A DNA stretch of 8,260 nucleotides, taken from the NCBI GenBank assembly GCA_005239945.1, contig SBAY01000339.1:1-8260 (forward strand), written 5' to 3'. The notes below the pieces were generated by a model, which saw only the letters and a list, made by a program, of their open reading frames with translations, had not been told where the DNA came from and made no database searches. Made by a program: the position numbers and the translations under genes. Source of the DNA: Nitrospira sp. (GTDB taxonomy: Bacteria; UBA9089; CG2-30-40-21; SBAY01). This document shows, in pieces, positions 1-5,931 of the stretch (within the stretch, counting starts at the first letter, position 1; each line of letters opens with the position of its first letter).

Positions 1-474
1 AGACTAAAGAAAATGGGTTTTGTCTTTCAAACCTTTAATTTACTCCCCAGACTTACTGCCTTACGAAATATAGAATTACCTCTTATTTATGCAGGTATGG
101 ATAGAAGAGATAGACAAAACCAGGCATTAAAATTATTAGAAAAAGTTGACCTGAAGATAAGGGCAAATCATAAACCAACAGAGTTATCAGGAGGAGAGGC
201 ACAACGAGTAGCGATTGCCAGGGCATTGGTCAATAACCCTGCAATTATATTAGCCGATGAACCAACTGGTAATTTAGATACCAAAACCTCTAATGAGATT
301 ATGGAGATTTTTAAAAGACTTAATGAAAATGATGAGATTACCATCCTTTTAGTTACACATAATGAAATGATTGCTAATTTTGCTAATAGGAAAATATCTC
401 TTATAGATGGTAATGTGGTAGAGGACGGCAATTCTTATTTTAAAAAAAAGATATTTACCCCGAAAATTATTTAA
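1..474 (+). CDS. ABC transporter ATP-binding protein, LolD/MacB type (5' truncated)
   Basis: ATP-hydrolysing subunit of an ABC transporter, which would act at the inner face of the cytoplasmic membrane with a MacB/FtsX-like permease. The frame is open at base 1, so the Walker A loop lies outside the window. Counting from the Met at 13 (internal, not the true start), one sees the Q-loop FVFQTFNLLP (3-12), the signature LSGGEAQRVAIARAL (58-72), Walker B IILADEPTGNLD (78-89, catalytic Glu in ADE) and the switch His in LLVTHN (H116). FVFQTFNLLPRLTALRNIELP and the ADEPTGNLD block are typical of the LolD/MacB/FtsE branch (lipoprotein release, macrolide or peptide export). The C-terminus carries a short basic tail after the usual end of the domain. 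The substrate cannot be told, because no permease is in the window. Family is certain; subfamily is likely. Confidence 0.93.
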   Translation, partial: RLKKMGFVFQTFNLLPRLTALRNIELPLIYAGMDRRDRQNQALKLLEKVDLKIRANHKPTELSGGEAQRVAIARALVNNPAIILADEPTGNLDTKTSNEIMEIFKRLNENDEITILLVTHNEMIANFANRKISLIDGNVVEDGNSYFKKKIFTPKII

Positions 475-550
475 TTTCTTTCTTCTACCTTCTAATCCCT
501 TTTATCATAAGTAGATACGAAAGAAATGAAAAATACCTTAAAGTTTTCTT

Positions 551-579
551 TTGACTTTTGAGGTTAATTGTGATATAAT
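551..579 (+). promoter_or_regulatory. sigma-70 promoter of carD (extended -10)
   Basis: TTGACT (551-556), a 17-bp spacer, and TATAAT (574-579) preceded by TG at 571-572, which makes an extended -10. Transcription would start near 586, giving a 5' leader of about 77 nt before the carD ATG at 663. A purely A/T dyad with 8-bp arms and a 1-nt centre covers 591-607, in the first 20 or so transcribed bases. The remainder of the 475-662 gap shows no gene and no convincing terminator for the ABC gene. Confidence 0.75.
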
Positions 580-662
580 ATAATCAAAAGTAAAATTATT
601 AATTTTATATTCTGAACTTCTAACTATCTGTTCGTTGATATCTGAATAAAAGGGAGAAAGAA

Positions 663-1142
663 ATGTTTGAAGTAGGCGATAAAATTGTTTACCCTTTACA
701 TGGAGCAGGAACAATAGAAGCAATTGAAGAACATGAGGTACTTGGGAAAGGACAAACCTATTATATTTTAAAATTATTGATGGATAAAATGCGGGTGATG
801 ATTCCTACTTCATCGGTAGAGAGGATAAAACTAAGAGGTGTTATTCAAGAAAACGAGGTATCAAAGGTAATAGATGTTTTAAGAAACGAGGTTATAACAG
901 AGGATTATTCCTCTGATTGGAGGGTAAGATATGCAAACAATTTAGACAAAATGAAAAGCGGTTGTATTTATAAAGTAGCTGAAGTAGCTAAAAATCTTTC
1001 TTTACGCCATAAAATGCGAGGGTTATCATCTATAGAAAAAAAACTTTATGATAATGCATTTTCAATGATTGTGAGTGAATTGTCTGTTGCCAAAGAGATT
1101 TCTGTTCAAGAAGTAACAACTATGATTGAGGAAATATTATAA
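663..1142 (+). CDS. carD: CarD/CdnL-family transcriptional regulator
   Basis: RNA polymerase-binding regulator that stabilises the open promoter complex, often at rRNA and housekeeping promoters. At 159 aa it has the full family length. The N-terminal Tudor-like RNAP-interacting domain (about 1-60) begins FEVGDKIVYPLHGAGTIEAI, the hallmark of the CarD_CdnL_TRCF family. Residues 65-159 form the helical DNA-binding half, with DWRVRYANNLDKMKSG (85-100); W86 matches the conserved Trp known in mycobacterial CarD to wedge into the minor groove at the upstream edge of the bubble. The ATG at 663 follows GGGAGA (652-657) at normal spacing. The gene is a single transcription unit, with its own promoter at 551-579 and a strong terminator at 1221-1259. 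Confidence 0.95.
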   Translation: MFEVGDKIVYPLHGAGTIEAIEEHEVLGKGQTYYILKLLMDKMRVMIPTSSVERIKLRGVIQENEVSKVIDVLRNEVITEDYSSDWRVRYANNLDKMKSGCIYKVAEVAKNLSLRHKMRGLSSIEKKLYDNAFSMIVSELSVAKEISVQEVTTMIEEIL

Positions 1143-1220
1143 TATTTGTAAGTTACCTCAATAAAATGTAGTTTATTTATATTAGTAAGGTTTTAATATT
1201 TATTAATAAAAGATGTTAGG

Positions 1221-1259
1221 GGCATAGAAAGAAAATTATACTTCTTCTATGCCTTTTTT
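1221..1259 (+). terminator. intrinsic terminator after carD
   Basis: GGCATAGAA (1221-1229) pairs perfectly with TTCTATGCC (1245-1253) across a 15-nt loop, followed at once by six T (1254-1259). The preceding Gs (1219-1220) and the T-run could add G-U pairs. It lies 78 nt past the carD stop and ends the carD unit before the PIN-TRAM gene. No convincing promoter for the latter was found in 1260-1320. Confidence 0.85.
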
Positions 1260-1340
1260 ATATTTTGAGGGGGCAAGTGAAGAATAAAAGATTTTTCCTT
1301 TCTTACCCTTGAACATTCATATTAAAGGAGGTGAAAAAAA

Positions 1341-2354
1341 ATGATGAAATATGTATCGAACATACGGATTTTCGTTAGGGTTCTCTTTGTGCTTTTGGCA
1401 ACAGCAGCAGGATATTTTATTGGTTCTTTGAATAATCAATATCTAATGGGAACCTTAGTCGGCTCAGGGTTTGGGGTCATAATTATTTTGTTAGAGATAG
1501 GCTTACTTCGAACTCAAGGAGTAAATGTTGTTGTTGCCGCCATAGGGTTAATAATTGGATTAATAATAGCCAATTTATTAGCTTCATCCTTCTTGCCTGT
1601 GCCTGAATTCCCATTAGTTTATTTATATTCTTGTTTATATTTGATTTTTGGCTACTTAGGAATGGTTATTGCCGTAAATAAAAAAGAGGATATATTAGGC
1701 ATGTTTAGCTTTGGAAGAATTCAAGTAAGAGAAAGTAAACAAGAGGAAATTGCTTTTAAGGATAAACTTTTAGATACCAGTGTAATTATCGATGGTAGGA
1801 TTGCGGATATATGTGAGGCAGGTTTTATAGAAGGAACTCTGGTTATACCTCGGTTTGTATTAAAGGAATTGCAAAAGATTGCCGACTCCTCTGATGGGTT
1901 AAAAAGAAACCGTGGTAGAAGAGGGTTGGATGTTCTTAATAAAATCCAAAAGATGGTTGATATTCCTGTTAAAATCGATGAAACCGATTTTCCTGAAATT
2001 AAGGAAGTAGATGGCAAATTAGTTAAGTTAGGGAAGGTGCAGGGCGCAAAGATATTTACTAATGACTTTAATCTAAATAAGATAGCTGAATTAGAAGGGG
2101 TTAAAGTATTAAATATAAATGAATTATCCGAGGCATTAAAACCTGTAGTTTTACCCGGGGAAGAGATGAATGTCCATATTATCAAAGAAGGTAAAGAATT
2201 TACTCAAGGAGTTGGTTATTTAGATGACGGCACAATGGTTGTAGTTGACAATGGCCAGGATTTTATAGGACAGAAGGTTAAGGTTAATGTGACCTCAGTT
2301 TTACAGACAACTGCAGGTAGAATGATCTTTGCTAAATTGGATGAGTCGAAATAG
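1341..2354 (+). CDS. membrane-anchored PIN-TRAM domain protein (YacL type)
   Basis: Putative RNase or RNA-binding protein of the YacL family, held in the cytoplasmic membrane with its nuclease domain in the cytosol; the substrate is not established for this family. The 337 aa show four hydrophobic segments (about 11-30, 36-53, 60-83, 92-112), then a PIN domain (about 140-265) starting LLDTSVIIDGRI and retaining acidic residues D145, E176, D197 and D242 (in TND), and a C-terminal TRAM domain (about 273-334). The PIN active site therefore looks intact. The ATG at 1341 is chosen because AAAGGAGGTGA (1324-1334) is an almost perfect anti-16S match at ideal spacing; the second Met codon at 1344 is a trivial alternative. 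In many Gram-positive and candidate-phylum genomes this gene neighbours carD and ispD; here carD is upstream and no ispD follows. The stop is TAG. Confidence 0.93.
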   Translation: MMKYVSNIRIFVRVLFVLLATAAGYFIGSLNNQYLMGTLVGSGFGVIIILLEIGLLRTQGVNVVVAAIGLIIGLIIANLLASSFLPVPEFPLVYLYSCLYLIFGYLGMVIAVNKKEDILGMFSFGRIQVRESKQEEIAFKDKLLDTSVIIDGRIADICEAGFIEGTLVIPRFVLKELQKIADSSDGLKRNRGRRGLDVLNKIQKMVDIPVKIDETDFPEIKEVDGKLVKLGKVQGAKIFTNDFNLNKIAELEGVKVLNINELSEALKPVVLPGEEMNVHIIKEGKEFTQGVGYLDDGTMVVVDNGQDFIGQKVKVNVTSVLQTTAGRMIFAKLDESK

Positions 2355-2396
2355 ATGTTCATAACGAGAAATAAAAGAGAGGGGGAAGGGAGAAGG

Positions 2397-2525
2397 TGGA
2401 GAAATGGAGAAGGTGATTAAAATCAGGTAATCGGATATCGGTGATCAGGTAATCTGGTAATTATTGTACTGATTACCGATTACTGGTTCCCGATTACCAA
2501 TTCTTCCTATTCTCCGCTTCTCCAT
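2397..2525. repeat. foldback intergenic element of GGTAATC-type heptamers
   Basis: An imperfect inverted repeat of about 130 bp. The outer arms ATGGAGAAG (2404-2412) and CTTCTCCAT (2517-2525) pair, as do GGTAATCGG (2426-2434) and CCGATTACC (2490-2498). Each arm is built of 7-bp units. On the + strand these are GGTAATC 2426, GGATATC 2433, GGTGATC 2440, GGTAATC 2448 and GGTAATT 2456. On the other arm the same unit is inverted: GATTACC 2471, GATTACT 2478, the degenerate GGTTCCC 2485, and GATTACC 2492. There is no coding frame and no T-tract. It is probably a dispersed non-autonomous repeat; whether other copies exist cannot be seen here. Confidence 0.7.
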
Positions 2526-2572
2526 GTTTACACATTTTTATAATTATAAGTGCTGTATCTGTAACTTTTTAC

Positions 2573-2601
2573 TTGACAACTAAGAATTTAGGGATTATAA
2601 T
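2573..2601 (+). promoter_or_regulatory. consensus sigma-70 promoter of tRNA-Asn
   Basis: TTGACA (2573-2578) and TATAAT (2596-2601) are separated by exactly 17 bp, so both hexamers and the spacing are at consensus. The predicted start near 2608 lies about 5 nt before the mature tRNA, a very short leader as expected for a stable RNA gene. Confidence 0.85.
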
Positions 2602-2612
2602 AATAATTATGT

Positions 2613-2687
2613 TCCTCGGTAGCTCAATGGTGGAGCGAGCGGCTGTTAACCGCTAGGTTGTAGGTTCGAGCCCTACCCGAGGAGCCA
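2613..2687 (+). tRNA. tRNA-Asn (GTT), CCA encoded
   Basis: The cloverleaf is complete over 75 nt. The acceptor stem TCCTCGG (2613-2619) pairs with CCGAGGA (2677-2683), with discriminator G2684 and encoded CCA at 2685-2687. The D-arm is GCTC/GAGC (2622-2625, 2633-2636). The anticodon stem AGCGG/CCGCT (2638-2642, 2650-2654) has loop CTGTTAA and anticodon GTT at 2645-2647 (Asn). The T-arm is GTAGG/CCTAC (2660-2664, 2672-2676) with loop TTCGAGC. All stems are perfectly paired. The last eight bases (2680-2687) are also the outer end of a 44-bp inverted repeat, so in the precursor they could pair downstream instead of with the acceptor 5' strand. The tRNA marks the border between chromosomal-type genes and the restriction-like operon. 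Confidence 0.97.
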
Positions 2688-2777
2688 TTTTGAACGATTT
2701 TTCAAACACATAAAAGAGGCGGACGAGCGTTCATCCGCCTCTTTTATGTGTTTGAAAAATCGTTCAAAATGGCTCCT
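2680..2777. repeat. perfect 44-bp inverted repeat overlapping tRNA 3' end
   Basis: Bases 2680-2723 are the exact reverse complement of 2734-2777, with a 10-nt loop (2724-2733) and no mismatch in 44 bp. The match stops at G2679 versus A2778. The left arm starts inside the tRNA acceptor strand and includes the CCA, so an inverted copy of AGGAGCCA (TGGCTCCT, 2770-2777) stands downstream. The arms are far longer than an intrinsic terminator needs. Confidence 0.95.
2712..2745. terminator. bidirectional intrinsic terminator core for tRNA-Asn
   Basis: The apex of the long inverted repeat reads AAAAGAGGCGGA (2712-2723), a 10-nt loop, and TCCGCCTCTTTT (2734-2745). This GC-rich stem is flanked by A4 and T4, the classic form of a terminator that works in either direction. 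It starts 25 nt past the tRNA CCA and is the only plausible terminator for that gene. The extra 32 bp of perfect stem outside this core make it unusual. Confidence 0.75.
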
Positions 2778-2828
2778 ATTGTTAGACAACTTTCAAACCA
2801 TACCGCTGAAATTCAAAAATGAAATCTA

Positions 2829-2955
2829 TCACCCAATACAAGCAAGGTAAGGGTCGTAGGCTCGGACATCCTGAAAATCATCGGGACTTTCTCGTACTGC
2901 TCCCTTTACTTCCTGCCACACTTCCAGCGTGACAGTTTTCCTCTACCAATTCCAT
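2829..2955 (-). pseudogene. possible decayed small ORF, function unknown
   Basis: On the minus strand the frame from 2942 down to the TGA at 2831-2829 reads KTVTLEVWQEVKGAVRESPD and continues for 17 more residues to ACIG, a protein-like composition with no internal stop. An ATG at 2955-2953 followed by ELVEE lies one base out of frame, so a frameshift in the A-run near 2937-2942 would join the two into a peptide of about 43 residues. The patch is clearly GC-richer than its surroundings, which suggests different ancestry. There is no Shine-Dalgarno before the ATG. I do not recognise the family; it may equally be non-coding. The rest of 2778-2828 and 2956-3000 holds nothing I can name. Confidence 0.25.
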
Positions 2956-3003
2956 CAGCAGAATTTATTTATCTATTCCCCCCACTCTATAAGGATTTTA
3001 TTT

Positions 3004-3047
3004 TTATCAAAATTTCTCTTGATAATCATTGTATCTTTTTGTATAAT
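3004..3047 (+). promoter_or_regulatory. promoter of the HTH-radC-hsdM-DUF1016-hsdS operon, with dyad at -35
   Basis: TTGATA (3019-3024) and TATAAT (3042-3047) are spaced 17 bp apart; the start would be near 3054 with a leader of about 42 nt. A perfect 7-bp dyad, TTATCAA (3004-3010) and TTGATAA (3019-3025) with an 8-nt spacer, covers the -35 box. It is a plausible operator, possibly for the HTH protein encoded first in the operon, but binding is inferred only from position. Confidence 0.65.
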
Positions 3048-3095
3048 ATAGATAGATTTTATAAAAAATTGTATTTTAAGAAAAGGATTGCCTTT

Positions 3096-3323
3096 ATGAA
3101 CGAAAAAGAAATAATGACGGTCAAACAAATTTCAGAATATTTACAGATGGACGAACATACCGTCTATAAGCTTGCCCGCTCAGGACTTATCCCCTCAATC
3201 AAAATTGCTGGTCAGTGGCGGTTTAAAAAAGAGGTAATTGATAAATGGGTAAGTGAGCAATCTTTGGAAAGAGTAACACAGAACATAAAGTCATCTGTGA
3301 AGAAAAAAGGCAAAGGAAGATAA
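3096..3323 (+). CDS. excisionase/MerR-type helix-turn-helix DNA-binding protein
   Basis: A small (75 aa) DNA-binding protein of the HTH_17 (excisionase family) type. MTVKQISEYLQMDEHTVYKL (7-26) is the helix-turn-helix, followed by ARSGLIPSIKIAGQWRFKKE and the helix VIDKWVSEQ; the pattern GLIPSIKIAGQWRFKKEVID is typical of the family. The C-terminal tail (about 60-75) is Lys-rich and probably contacts nucleic acid. I chose the ATG at 3096, preceded by AAAGGA (3082-3087). A longer frame from TTG at 3039 is unlikely because it would begin inside the -10 box. It is the first gene of the operon, three bases before radC, so it may be its regulator, or an excision factor if the operon is mobile. Which of the two cannot be decided here. 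Confidence 0.85.
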   Translation: MNEKEIMTVKQISEYLQMDEHTVYKLARSGLIPSIKIAGQWRFKKEVIDKWVSEQSLERVTQNIKSSVKKKGKGR

Positions 3324-3326
3324 TTT

Positions 3327-4031
3327 ATGGTTAAAGAGAAGAAATATCCAAAAGCAATTTATAACTGGCCTGAAGATGAGAGACCTCGTGAACGACTTTT
3401 AAAATTTGGTGCTGATAAACTCTCTGATACAGAACTTTTGGCAATTCTTTTACGGGTGGGCTCAAGTGGTAAAAGTGCTGTAGATATGGCAAGGGAATTG
3501 ATAAACGAGTTTGGAACATTTAGAAATATTGACTCAAAAAGTTTTTCTGAACTTAAAAGAAAAGGGTTAGGAATTGCGAAAATTGCTCAGATAAAAGCAG
3601 CCATAGAAATTGGCAAAAGATTCTTGAAAGAAAAAAGCTTAACTAAAATCAAAGTTAAAACCAGCAAGGATATAGTTGATTATTTTATCCCTTATTTAAG
3701 GGATATGAAAAAAGAAATTTTTAAGGCAGTCCTGCTTGATGGAAAAAATAAAATAATCAAAGATGTGACTATATCTGAAGGGATACTTACCAAAAGTATT
3801 GTTCATCCAAGAGAAGTTATAAAAGAAGCAATTGCAGAATCTTCAGCAGCATTGGTACTTATTCATAACCACCCAAGTGGTGAGCCACAGCCAAGTCAAG
3901 ATGATATAGAAGTAACCAATCGGATAATCTCTGCCTGTGAGCTTGTCGGAATAAGAGTTTTAGACCATGTAATCATTGGAGATAACAATTACTTTAGTTT
4001 TTTCAACGAAGGACTTATTAAGGAGGAATAA
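3327..4031 (+). CDS. radC: RadC family JAB/MPN (JAMM) domain protein
   Basis: RadC/UPF0758 protein, 234 aa, the usual length. The N-terminal helical/helix-hairpin-helix part (about 10-100) has the family signatures RPRERLLKFGADKLSDTELL and LLRVG. The C-terminal JAMM domain (about 110-230) has E151 in ISEGILTKSIVHPREV and the zinc motif H180-N-H182-P...S190-Q-D-D193, so all expected metal ligands are present. Despite the name, a role in DNA repair is not supported; the biochemical activity is unsettled. RadC genes are frequent in prophages, integrated islands and beside restriction systems, which fits this place. The start ATG follows GGA at 3315-3317 inside the preceding gene, three bases after its stop. 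The stop overlaps the Shine-Dalgarno region of hsdM, so translation of the two is probably coupled. Confidence 0.93.
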   Translation: MVKEKKYPKAIYNWPEDERPRERLLKFGADKLSDTELLAILLRVGSSGKSAVDMARELINEFGTFRNIDSKSFSELKRKGLGIAKIAQIKAAIEIGKRFLKEKSLTKIKVKTSKDIVDYFIPYLRDMKKEIFKAVLLDGKNKIIKDVTISEGILTKSIVHPREVIKEAIAESSAALVLIHNHPSGEPQPSQDDIEVTNRIISACELVGIRVLDHVIIGDNNYFSFFNEGLIKEE

Positions 4032-4035
4032 ATCT

Positions 4036-5919
4036 ATGCCTGAAAAAGAATATAAACCCACAGAAGAACTTGAAGCAAAAGAAGGGTATGTAAGAGATTT
4101 TTTAACTAACCGATTAATCCGCTTAACGCCAGAGGAACAAACAAGGCAAATTATGTTAATGAGATTGGTTCAAGAATATGAATACCCTAAAGAATGGATA
4201 AAAACAGAGTTTGAAATACAAAAAGGAAGTAAAAGAATTGGTCCTGCTGATATAGTGGTTTTTAGAGATGCAAAAACTAAGGATCAAGAAAATATCTGGA
4301 TTATTATTGAAACCAAAAGGAAAGAACGCTCGGATGGTATTGAACAATTAAAGACATATCTTTCTCCTTGCAAAGGTGCAAAATTTGGCATCTGGTTTAA
4401 TGGTCAGGATATTGCATATCTGGAGGTATTAGACCATGCCCCTTATTTCCGGGAAGTTCTTAAAATACCTAAATGTGGCGAAACTACAATCCATCTACCA
4501 GAAAAGAAAGATTTAAAGCCAGCACCAGAATTGAGAAGCATTTTTGAAACCTGCCATAACTATATTTATGCCAATGAAGGTTTGCTTAAAGAAAAAGTTT
4601 TTAACGAAGTTTTAAAACTTATTTTCATAAAAATGGTTGATGAGAAAAGGATTTCTGCAAAATGTGAATTTGGAATAACTACAGAAGAGGAAAAAGAAAT
4701 AAAAGAGGGCAAGTCAAGTGTTTTTACAGAGAGAATTGTAAAACTTTTTGAGGAGGTAAAGTCAAGGTATAGTGATGTCTTTGAACAGAATGAAAGGATA
4801 AATTTAAAGCCGATTACCCTTGCCTTTGTTGTAAGCCAACTTCAAGAATACAGTCTTGTAAAAACCAAAGCAGATGTTAAAGGAACTGCCTTCCAGACAT
4901 TTGTTTATGCTCACCAAAGAGGAGAGAGAGGAGAATTCTTTACTCCACATCCCATAGTAGAATTAGCTGTTGAAATGCTTGACCCAAAAGATAATGAGAA
5001 ATTTATAGACCCCACCTGTGGTTCTGCTGGTTTTTTAGTTAGTGGGATGAACTTTGTTAAGAAAAAATTTATTAAGGAAAGATCCGATGAGGAATTCAAA
5101 GCAAACGAATTTCTAAAAGAATATGCTCACGCCCATATAGCGGGTATAGATGTTAATCCTGACCTATCAAAAGTTGCCAAGATGCATATGATTCTATATG
5201 ACGACGGACATACAGGCATATTCTGTGCTAATAGTCTTCTACCACTTGAAGAATTAGAGGACATCTCCACAAAATCAGGCGTTCCCCGTTCTTTAAGACC
5301 TTATCCAAATTGGTTTGATGTTCTTATGACCAATCCTCCATTTGGGAGTAAGGGTAAAGTGACAGATAAAAGAATTTTAAGGCAGTTTGAGCTTGGCTAT
5401 AAATGGAAACAAGACAAAACCACTGGGAAATGGATAAAAACTGATATACTTCAAAACGGACAGGTTCCAGATATTTTGTTTATTGAAAGATGCCTGCAAC
5501 TTCTTAAAGATGGCGGTCGGATGGCAATTGTTTTACCAGACGGTAATCTTAACAATTCATCTTTAGGTTATGTTAGAGAATTTATCCAGCAGGAGGCAAG
5601 GATTTTGGCAGTTGTTTCAATGCCTGTTGGAACATTTATGCATGCTGGAGTGAACCCAAAGACAAGCGTTTTATTTTTACAGAAATTTAATGAAGAAGAA
5701 TTGAACAAGTTAAAGAAAGTAAATTACCCAATTTTTATGGCAGTAGTTGAAAAGATTGGATATGACCTAAATTCAAAGATACCCAAGGTTATGTTCAAGA
5801 AAGATGAGCGGGGCGAGATTATAAAAGATGAAAATGGCGAGCCAATTATAGATACAGATATTCCTAACATTATAAAGGCATTTAGTGAGTTCAAGAAAAA
5901 ATATTCATTGGACTTTTAG
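4036..5919 (+). CDS. hsdM: N6-adenine DNA methyltransferase (HsdM-like) with N-terminal PD-(D/E)XK domain
   Basis: Modification subunit that transfers methyl from S-adenosylmethionine to adenine N6 at a site chosen by HsdS. Of 627 aa, residues about 30-150 form an HsdR_N-like (HSDR_N_2) PD-(D/E)XK domain: GPADIVVF with D72, IIIETKRKE with E92 and K94, and QLKTYL at 104-109, so the nuclease-type residues are present. A helical region follows (about 165-280). The N6_Mtase core then shows RGEFFTPHPIVELAVEML (motif X, 298-315), DPTCGSAGF (SAM-binding motif I, 325-333) and TNPPFGS (catalytic motif IV, 432-438). The ATG at 4036 has GGAGG at 4022-4026; the in-frame upstream ATG at 3976 would overlap radC by 56 nt and lacks such a site. 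Classical HsdM lacks this nuclease-like domain. The layout recalls the BcgI A subunit (nuclease plus methylase, working with a separate B/S subunit). Whether the domain cleaves or only binds DNA is not known. Confidence 0.93.
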   Translation: MPEKEYKPTEELEAKEGYVRDFLTNRLIRLTPEEQTRQIMLMRLVQEYEYPKEWIKTEFEIQKGSKRIGPADIVVFRDAKTKDQENIWIIIETKRKERSDGIEQLKTYLSPCKGAKFGIWFNGQDIAYLEVLDHAPYFREVLKIPKCGETTIHLPEKKDLKPAPELRSIFETCHNYIYANEGLLKEKVFNEVLKLIFIKMVDEKRISAKCEFGITTEEEKEIKEGKSSVFTERIVKLFEEVKSRYSDVFEQNERINLKPITLAFVVSQLQEYSLVKTKADVKGTAFQTFVYAHQRGERGEFFTPHPIVELAVEMLDPKDNEKFIDPTCGSAGFLVSGMNFVKKKFIKERSDEEFKANEFLKEYAHAHIAGIDVNPDLSKVAKMHMILYDDGHTGIFCANSLLPLEELEDISTKSGVPRSLRPYPNWFDVLMTNPPFGSKGKVTDKRILRQFELGYKWKQDKTTGKWIKTDILQNGQVPDILFIERCLQLLKDGGRMAIVLPDGNLNNSSLGYVREFIQQEARILAVVSMPVGTFMHAGVNPKTSVLFLQKFNEEELNKLKKVNYPIFMAVVEKIGYDLNSKIPKVMFKKDERGEIIKDENGEPIIDTDIPNIIKAFSEFKKKYSLDF

Positions 5920-5931
5920 GGGATTAGCGAA

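Noticed and set aside
474..527. Terminator after the ABC ATPase gene
   Set aside because: ATTTCTTTC and GAAAGAAAT can pair, but the loop is 36 nt, the stem is AT-rich and no T-tract follows.
1721..2185. Minus-strand frame of 154 codons inside the PIN-TRAM gene, and similar minus-strand frames at 168-431, 4156-4347, 4911-5099, 7259-7441, 7585-7821 and 8009-8194
   Set aside because: All lie antisense to well-supported genes, have low-complexity composition and lack ribosome binding sites; they are shadows.
2660..2777. attL/attR pair of an integrated element at the tRNA
   Set aside because: The copy of the tRNA end at 2770-2777 is inverted, while site-specific integration leaves direct repeats; no direct copy and no integrase were found up to 8260.
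3039..3095. Longer HTH protein starting at TTG 3039
   Set aside because: The start would lie inside or before the -10 box and upstream of the predicted transcript start; the ATG at 3096 has a good ribosome binding site and matches family length.
3976..4035. Upstream start of hsdM at 3976
   Set aside because: It would overlap radC by 56 nt without a ribosome binding site; GGAGG at 4022-4026 clearly serves the ATG at 4036.
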